This document shows positions 40,137 through 44,969 of a stretch of DNA of 44,969 nt, one piece after another; the stretch's first letter is position 1, and every line of letters starts with the position of its first letter. Both the position numbers and the translations under genes were made by a program. The stretch spans positions 1-44,969 of the forward strand of contig JBKECT010000001.1 of assembly GCA_047974855.1 (NCBI GenBank), given 5' to 3'. Source of the stretch: CAYNRG01 sp047974855. Lineage in GTDB: Bacteria > Bacillota_I > Bacilli_A > Erysipelotrichales > Erysipelotrichaceae. The notes under the pieces were generated by a model. It worked only from the letters and a program-made list of their open reading frames with translations. It made no database searches and was not told where the DNA came from.

Positions 40137-40757
40137 ATGAACTTGCTTAGTTTAATTTTAAGTACAATACTTCAGTTGATTTTATTTTGTGCTCTTCCAT
40201 TTTTATACTGGAGATCAATTAAAGGGAGAAAGCGTGGCTTTTTTGAATGGGTTGGGATAAAACCGATTCAGACATCATCACAGCAAGGAAAGATAGAGAT
40301 GATTATTGCAATCGCAAGTGCAGTAATCTATTTAAGCTATTTTGGGGTGTTCATTCTGCCTAAGTTGGTTGAAGATTCAAGCGTTTTAGCAGGGAGTCAG
40401 TTTACAGAATTGTCGCTTATATCCTTTATCGGTATTTTAATTTATGCTTTCATTCAAACTGGACTGTCAGAGGAAATATTCTTTCGAGGATTTATAGGGA
40501 AGTTTATGATGAAGCGCTTAGGATATGTTCGAGGAAATATAATTCAGGCTTCACTTTTTGGACTCACTCATGCCATTTTATTTTTTGGTAAGATATCCCT
40601 ATTCTCATTGCTGATTGTTACACTAGTAACAGGAGGAATTGGGTATTTCATGGGCTATATTAATGAAAAAAAAGCAGGAGGTTCAATTCTGCCAAGTTGG
40701 ATCACTCATGGAATAGCGAATGTAATCGGAACAGTACTGCTAATTGTACTAATGTAG
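40137..40757 (+). CDS. CPBP family intramembrane metalloprotease
   Basis: A 206-aa protein with about six membrane segments. The catalytic motifs are EEIFFRG (first motif, EExxxR type), GLTHAILFF (second motif with His) and ITHGIANVIG (third motif, HxxxN). Bacterial relatives process or degrade small membrane proteins and bacteriocin-related peptides, and some are needed for self-immunity. The start is the ATG at 40137 with GGGAGGA upstream; a TTG one codon earlier is unlikely. Its stop overlaps the 3' end of the convergent helicase gene by 9 nt, and no terminator separates them. Confidence 0.92.
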   Translation: MNLLSLILSTILQLILFCALPFLYWRSIKGRKRGFFEWVGIKPIQTSSQQGKIEMIIAIASAVIYLSYFGVFILPKLVEDSSVLAGSQFTELSLISFIGILIYAFIQTGLSEEIFFRGFIGKFMMKRLGYVRGNIIQASLFGLTHAILFFGKISLFSLLIVTLVTGGIGYFMGYINEKKAGGSILPSWITHGIANVIGTVLLIVLM

Positions 40758-42143
40758 CTTTTGGATTTCCACTTTTCTTCGCTTTCCTTTTAGAGTGAAT
40801 TGGTCAAATGAGGAAATAATAGTTGGCGGTGTATTTAATAAAGTAACAGTTGTAAAAGATGGTTGGATATTGATGATTCCAATCTTTTCTTTTTCAATGG
40901 AATCAATGGCACACAAAGCACCAACAATATCACTGGAACGAACTTTATCCTTTTTTCCTGCACGAATAAAAAGTGTTACATTTTTTTCTTTGAAGGATTG
41001 TTCGCGGTCTTCTTTTTGAAGTCGAAGGTGAAAGCGATTATGAGCTGGAACCGTTGGTAGTGGTAGTGATAAGCAAGATTCCAAGATTTGTTGTTTCACT
41101 TTTGACGGGTCATCAAAGGTTGTTAATAAAATAGACTTCCCTTGAAAGTGACGACGTCCAACACGTCCAGAACGGTGAACATAGCTATCCCAGTCTAAAG
41201 GGCATAGGTAATGGATGACACAAGACACTTCGTCAACATCCACCCCTCGAGCAGCAACGTTTGTCGCAACAAGTAGCCTTGATTTTCCTGCCTTAAATTG
41301 TGCAAGGGAATGGTTTCTTTTCTTTTGGTCAAGGCCACCGTGAAGAAGAGAAACAGTATACTTGTGGCGAATTAGTGCTTGATAAACATTGGTGGCTTCT
41401 TGTTGGGTATTAGTAAAAATAAAGGCTGATTCCATTGAAACAAATTGAAGAAGATTTAAAAGACCATCATCCAAATCATCAACTTCAAAGGAAAAGGATT
41501 GGATTTGTTGATTGGTTATTTCAGGATGAGTTTCAATTCGCTGAGCATCCCTTAGATGAAGAAAATCAAATTGATCTACATTTTCTAAGGTAGCTGAAAA
41601 AAGCCAAGTTTGCTCTGGGGTAATGGAGCGAGATAAGTCTTGAACTTGTTCAAGCAAACCTAGTGAAATTAATTCAGTCGCTTCATCTAAAATTAATGTT
41701 TTTATTTGTGAAAGGTCAATATAGCCTTGATTAACCAAGTCTTGAATTCTTCCGGGAGTTCCTACAATGGCATGAGTTCTTTGCTTAAGCTGAAGTTTTT
41801 GGCGCTCTAAAGACTCTCTTCCAACACAGCAAATACAGTTTATTTTTCGATATAAACCTAAGCGATTGAATTCGTGTTGAATTTGCCGAGCTAATTCTCG
41901 TGTTGGAGCAAGAATCAAAGCAGTAGGAGTTGTTTCTTCAAACTGCAACTGATTAATTAAAGGGGTACAAAAAGCAGCCGTCTTTCCAGTTCCTGTTGGT
42001 GCTTGAATTAAAAAATTACCGCCTTTCAGTAGTGCAGGGATAACTTTTGCTTGAGTAGATGTACAAGAAAAATAACCACAGTCAGATAGGGCTTCTTGTA
42101 AAGATGGGTGAAGATTGATTTCGTTAAAGTTTAATGTTTTCAT
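40749..42143 (-). CDS. DEAD-box RNA helicase with DbpA-type RNA-binding end (DEAT motif)
   Basis: A 464-aa RNA helicase. Motifs in order: Q-motif Gln31, motif I APTGTGKT (48-55), motif Ia APTRELA, GTPGR, motif II DEAT (153-156) where almost all relatives have DEAD, motif III SAT, then HGGLDQKKR, TNVAARGVDV and motif VI HRSGRVGR. The final about 70 residues (DKVRSSDIVGALCAIDSIEKEKIGIINI) match the DbpA RNA-binding domain, so it probably acts on rRNA or ribosome assembly. No Shine-Dalgarno precedes the ATG; TTGTAT-N17-TACACT would start transcription near the ATG. The 3' end overlaps the CPBP gene by 9 nt. Confidence 0.93.
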   Translation of the reverse strand: MKTLNFNEINLHPSLQEALSDCGYFSCTSTQAKVIPALLKGGNFLIQAPTGTGKTAAFCTPLINQLQFEETTPTALILAPTRELARQIQHEFNRLGLYRKINCICCVGRESLERQKLQLKQRTHAIVGTPGRIQDLVNQGYIDLSQIKTLILDEATELISLGLLEQVQDLSRSITPEQTWLFSATLENVDQFDFLHLRDAQRIETHPEITNQQIQSFSFEVDDLDDGLLNLLQFVSMESAFIFTNTQQEATNVYQALIRHKYTVSLLHGGLDQKKRNHSLAQFKAGKSRLLVATNVAARGVDVDEVSCVIHYLCPLDWDSYVHRSGRVGRRHFQGKSILLTTFDDPSKVKQQILESCLSLPLPTVPAHNRFHLRLQKEDREQSFKEKNVTLFIRAGKKDKVRSSDIVGALCAIDSIEKEKIGIINIQPSFTTVTLLNTPPTIISSFDQFTLKGKRRKVEIQKLH

Positions 42144-42149
42144 AACTTA

Positions 42150-42178
42150 AGTGTAAGTTTTTTAAGCGGAATATACAA
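42150..42178 (-). promoter_or_regulatory. Candidate promoter of the helicase gene, possibly leaderless
   Basis: TTGTAT (42173-42178) and TACACT (42150-42155) on the minus strand are 17 nt apart. Only 6 nt separate the -10 from the ATG at 42143, so the mRNA might start at the AUG. The match is moderate. Confidence 0.35.
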
Positions 42179-42199
42179 GCAAAAAGAAAGGGAATGTGA

Positions 42200-42205
42200 T
42201 AAAAT
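42200..42205 (+). promoter_or_regulatory. Extended -10 promoter element of mnmE
   Basis: TGTGATAAAAT (TAAAAT at 42200-42205), 22 nt before the mnmE ATG. The -35 region is purine-rich and poor. Confidence 0.45.
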
Positions 42206-42226
42206 ATAGTAATTGGAGGAAGGATT

Positions 42227-43546
42227 ATGCAAGATACTATTGTAGCTATCTCGACATCTTTACAAGAGGGTGCAATTGCGATTGTTCGCTTGAGTGGTGA
42301 CGAGTCCATTGAAATCGTTAATTCAATGTTCAACCAAGACTTGACAAAAGTGAAAAGTCATCAGGTTTGTTATGGCATGATTAAATCAGATGGTCAAACT
42401 ATTGATGAGGTCTTAGTGAGTCTTTTTCGTGCTCCAAAATCATATACGACCGAAGATATTGTGGAGATTCATTGTCATGGTGGTGTGGTAGTAACAAGGC
42501 AAATTTTGCAATGCTGCCTTTCAAAAGGGGCAAGATTAGCGCTTCCAGGAGAGTTTACACAAAGAGCATTTATTCACGGGAGAATTGATTTGACACAAGC
42601 AGAATCAGTGATGGATTTATTGCAAGCACAAAATACGCGAAATGCACAGTCAGCTATCTCAGGAATAAAAGGGTCTGTAGCAAAACTAATCCAACCATTG
42701 TGTGAGTCTTTGTTAGAAATGATTGCAACCATTGAAGTTAATATTGATTATCCGGAGTATGATGATGTTGAACAATTGACCAATCATATCTTAATTCCTA
42801 AAGCAAAACTGTGGTATCAAGAAATTGAAAAGATTGTTACTCAAGCGAAAGGGGCTTACCAAATAAAAAAAGGAATTACAACGGTTATTTTAGGAAAACC
42901 TAATGTTGGGAAAAGCAGTTTATTGAACGCATTGATTGAAGAAGATAAAGCAATCGTGACAGAGATAGAAGGAACAACGCGTGATATCGTAGAGGGAACA
43001 GTTCAGTGTGGGAATGTGTTTTTAAGATTACTAGATACAGCAGGAATTCGAGATACTAGTGATGAAGTTGAAAAAATAGGAATTGAAAAATCACTTCGTG
43101 CTGTAGAAGAAGCAGATTTATGTTTGGTTGTTTTAGATGGCTCACAAGAGTTAGATGAAAGAGATGAGGAAATTTTAAAAAAAACTGAAAATAAAAATAG
43201 GATTATTGTATATAATAAGAAAGACATTAAAAGTGGTAATGGATTATCGGTTAGTGCAATGACAAAAGACACACAAGAGTTAATCGATGAAATTGAAAAA
43301 CGTTTTGAAAAGCAACTGCATTATAGTGATGAAAGCACATTAAATAATGAAAGACAAATTGCCTTAGCAATGAAAAGTAAAGAAAGTATAGCACAGGCCA
43401 TTATCGCACTAGAAAGTGGAATAGAATTAGATTTAGTGAGCATTGATTTGCAGAAAGGATATACGGCATTAAAGGAAATACTAGGGGAAGTGAGTAAAGA
43501 TGATTTATTAGATACCCTGTTTAGCCGGTTTTGCTTAGGGAAATAA
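42227..43546 (+). CDS. mnmE: tRNA modification GTPase MnmE (TrmE)
   Basis: MnmE is the potassium-dependent GTPase partner of MnmG for U34 modification. The 439 aa comprise an N-terminal tetrahydrofolate-binding domain (TIVAISTSLQEGAIAIVRLSG, VEIHCHGGVVV), a helical domain, an inserted G domain with GKPNVGKSSLLNAL (P loop), EGTTRDIV (G2), DTAGIRDT (G3) and NKKD (G4), and the C-terminal FSRFCLGK with the conserved Cys436. It starts with GGAGGAAGG upstream. The order mnmE-RDD-tatD is coupled by close spacing. Its usual neighbour mnmG is 8 kb upstream. Confidence 0.97.
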   Translation: MQDTIVAISTSLQEGAIAIVRLSGDESIEIVNSMFNQDLTKVKSHQVCYGMIKSDGQTIDEVLVSLFRAPKSYTTEDIVEIHCHGGVVVTRQILQCCLSKGARLALPGEFTQRAFIHGRIDLTQAESVMDLLQAQNTRNAQSAISGIKGSVAKLIQPLCESLLEMIATIEVNIDYPEYDDVEQLTNHILIPKAKLWYQEIEKIVTQAKGAYQIKKGITTVILGKPNVGKSSLLNALIEEDKAIVTEIEGTTRDIVEGTVQCGNVFLRLLDTAGIRDTSDEVEKIGIEKSLRAVEEADLCLVVLDGSQELDERDEEILKKTENKNRIIVYNKKDIKSGNGLSVSAMTKDTQELIDEIEKRFEKQLHYSDESTLNNERQIALAMKSKESIAQAIIALESGIELDLVSIDLQKGYTALKEILGEVSKDDLLDTLFSRFCLGK

Positions 43547-43547
43547 T

Positions 43548-43952
43548 ATGGAAAAAATAATAACAAAAAGATTAATGGCAGCAGTAATTGATATTATACT
43601 TGTGATGGGACCAGTTTACTGTATCTGTTTGATATTGGCGATAATTTTTCCAAATATTTGGGAGATATATACACCGGCACTAATCATTCTCTTTTTTCTA
43701 ATGGAGTACTATTTTTTCTTTTGTGTTAAAAAGGATAGTGTAGGGAAAGTGATTCAAGGGGTTCATGTAGTGGCAAAAGAAGGGCAAGAAATTAAATTTG
43801 AACAGTTTTTAGTTCGTTCGTTGATTAAATCATTCTCAATTTTTACATTTGGTGGGATTGTAGCAGCAATATCACTTTTGATGATTGTGTTCAGTGATAA
43901 CTTAGCGTTGCATGATCGTATTTCAGGGACAAAAGTAATATGGAAAAAATAG
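43548..43952 (+). CDS. RDD family membrane protein
   Basis: A 134-aa protein with three hydrophobic helices and the RDD signature residues: ITKRLMAAVIDIIL (Arg and Asp in the first helix), DSVGKVIQGVHVVAKEGQEI, FLVRSLIK and the end LALHDRISGTKVIWKK (HD...GT). The function of the family is not settled; some members are Na+/H+ antiporter-like. The start is 2 nt after the mnmE stop codon and the end overlaps tatD by 13 nt, so the three are probably one transcript. Confidence 0.9.
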   Translation: MEKIITKRLMAAVIDIILVMGPVYCICLILAIIFPNIWEIYTPALIILFFLMEYYFFFCVKKDSVGKVIQGVHVVAKEGQEIKFEQFLVRSLIKSFSIFTFGGIVAAISLLMIVFSDNLALHDRISGTKVIWKK

Positions 43953-44716
43953 GATGGATTGATAGCCATGTCCACTTAACGGACGAAACGTTTAAAGATG
44001 ATTTAGATGAAGTACTTGCAAGGACAAAAGAAAATGGTATTGAAAGAATGCTAGTTATTTGTCTATCTTACGAAGAGTTGGAACAAGCTTTTAAACTACA
44101 GCAGAGGGACAAACGGATTGACATTGCTTTTGGTTTTTTCCCAACGAGTGCAAGAGAGTTAAACAACGAAAACAGAAAGAAAATGGAAGTCATTGCGGCA
44201 GATGAGCGGGTGATTGCTATTGGTGAAATTGGCCTAGATTATTATTGGGAAAAAGATGAGTCTGAGCGTGCGCTGCAAAGGGAGAGCTTTATTTTTCAAA
44301 TAGAGCTGGCTCGAAAGGTGAACAAACCTATTTTAGTGCATTCACGAGATGCGGCTCAAGATACCCTAGAGATTCTTAAGCAGTATCCTGGACAAGGGGT
44401 TCTTCACTGTTACTCCTATGGAGTAGAGATTGCACAAGAGTTAGTAAGACTAGGATATATGATTTCACTCGCTGGTCCACTAACTTTCAAAAATGCAAGA
44501 GTACCAAAAGAAGTTGCACAAGCAATACCATTAGAGAATTTATTAATTGAAACTGATTGCCCGTATCTTACCCCTGAACCACATCGTGGGACAAGAAATG
44601 AGCCAACTTATGTAGTTCATATAGGAGAGTATTTAGCAAAAATAAAGGAAGTAAAAATAGAGAAAGTAAGAGAGCAGTTGAGTTTGAATTACAAAAAAAC
44701 TTTTTTGAATAAGTGA
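43940..44716 (+). CDS. tatD: TatD family metal-dependent deoxyribonuclease
   Basis: A 258-aa TIM-barrel nuclease with 3'-5' exonuclease activity in relatives, acting in DNA repair. The metal ligands are visible: DSHVHLT (HxH near residues 10-12), IGEIGLDYYW (Glu), KPILVHSRDA (His), VLHCYSYG (His) and IETDCPYLTPEPHRG (Asp). The length is normal. The ATG at 43940 lies inside the end of the RDD gene, so translation is probably coupled. A terminator follows 14 nt after the stop codon. Confidence 0.95.
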   Translation: MEKIGWIDSHVHLTDETFKDDLDEVLARTKENGIERMLVICLSYEELEQAFKLQQRDKRIDIAFGFFPTSARELNNENRKKMEVIAADERVIAIGEIGLDYYWEKDESERALQRESFIFQIELARKVNKPILVHSRDAAQDTLEILKQYPGQGVLHCYSYGVEIAQELVRLGYMISLAGPLTFKNARVPKEVAQAIPLENLLIETDCPYLTPEPHRGTRNEPTYVVHIGEYLAKIKEVKIEKVREQLSLNYKKTFLNK

Positions 44717-44728
44717 TATCATCATTGC

Positions 44729-44759
44729 AGGATACCGACGAGTGCGAGTATCCTTTTTT
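44729..44759 (+). terminator. Terminator of mnmE-RDD-tatD
   Basis: AGGATAC and GTATCCT form a perfect 7-bp stem with a 12-nt loop, followed by TTTTTTG. Confidence 0.8.
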
Positions 44760-44778
44760 GTTTTAAATAAAAACTATA

Positions 44779-44797
44779 AAGCTATGCTACATAGCTT
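44779..44797. repeat. 8-bp hairpin upstream of the last promoter
   Basis: AAGCTATG-CTA-CATAGCTT is a perfect inverted repeat with a 3-nt centre, 9 nt upstream of the next -35. There is no T-run, so a regulator-binding site is more likely than a terminator. Confidence 0.4.
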
Positions 44798-44805
44798 GAA
44801 ACCAT

Positions 44806-44834
44806 TTGCAAATAAAAAATTAATGATATAAAAT
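44806..44834 (+). promoter_or_regulatory. Promoter of the gene at the right edge
   Basis: TTGCAA (44806-44811) and TAAAAT (44829-44834) are 17 nt apart, 31 nt before the start codon. Confidence 0.55.
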
Positions 44835-44865
44835 TAATGTAATAAACAAGGAGGATTTAAACCTT

Positions 44866-44969
44866 ATGGAAGAAATAACTGACATTGTAAAAGAAATCGT
44901 CAATGGTGCTTTGGTAAATTCATGCATTGCCCAATTTAAAGCGAAACATAGCGAAGAGTACAAAAAAAG
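44866..44969 (+). CDS. Uncharacterised protein, 5' part only
   Basis: The first 34 codons of a gene running off the right edge. It begins MEEITDIVKEIVNGALVNSC and continues IAQFKAKHSEEYKK, a charged helical start with no signal peptide. The ribosome binding site AAGGAGG is strong but about 12 nt from the ATG, slightly long. I cannot name a family from this much sequence. Confidence 0.6.
   Translation, partial: MEEITDIVKEIVNGALVNSCIAQFKAKHSEEYKK

Noticed and set aside
1..44969. CRISPR arrays, insertion sequences, transposases, integrases
   Set aside because: No regularly spaced repeats and no such genes were seen.

Overview
The window is the chromosomal replication-origin region of a low-GC Firmicute. 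Gene content and divergence (dnaA-dnaN-yaaA-recF-gyrB-gyrA-serS with a T-box, dnaX-ebfC-recR, rsmG-noc-parA-parB, rpmH-rnpA-yidC-jag, mnmG/mnmE, an acyl-CoA dehydratase activase-like pair, a CYTH protein) suggest an anaerobic Erysipelotrichia-like lineage. That placement is inference from gene content; no rRNA or other taxonomic marker was compared.

Layout. The left edge (1-1000) has the start of a WXG100 (type VII secretion) protein and a lone polytopic membrane protein. From 1083 to 28211 nearly everything is on the minus strand, running away from the origin: parB, parA, noc, rsmG; fhs; recR, ebfC, dnaX; a LiaF-like/LytTR pair; a degenerate PTS-like protein; a Nudix hydrolase with nadK; the activase pair; serS with a serine T-box; gyrA, gyrB, recF, yaaA; dnaN; dnaA. 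One small plus-strand gene (CYTH) interrupts. Clusters of DnaA boxes lie at 28.30-28.60 kb and in the dnaA-dnaN gap, so oriC is here. Then rpmH-rnpA-yidC-jag is still on the minus strand, pointing at the origin. From 31.1 kb most genes are on the plus strand: an unknown 305-aa protein, mnmG, a small phage-like protein, two GT2 glycosyltransferases, (minus) an acyltransferase, YfhO, a CPBP protease, (minus) a DbpA-type helicase, mnmE, an RDD protein, tatD and the start of another gene.

How it works together. The region carries replication initiation (DnaA, DnaN, gyrase, RecF, DnaX), origin segregation (ParA, ParB and two perfect 16-bp parS palindromes flanking serS) and division-site protection (Noc). 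It also carries membrane protein insertion (YidC/KhpB), tRNA wobble-uridine modification (MnmE/MnmG) and a surface-glycan block placed between the two mnm genes.

The points most worth a second look: (1) a PTS EIIC-EIIB homologue that has lost the EIIB phospho-cysteine, the EIIC His-His motif and the GITE glutamate while keeping its own strong promoter; (2) a parS site inside the serS T-box leader RNA; (3) a Noc that lacks the usual N-terminal membrane-targeting helix; (4) the rpmH-jag operon reversed relative to dnaA, so apparently head-on to replication; (5) two uncharacterised proteins overlapping mnmG on either side.
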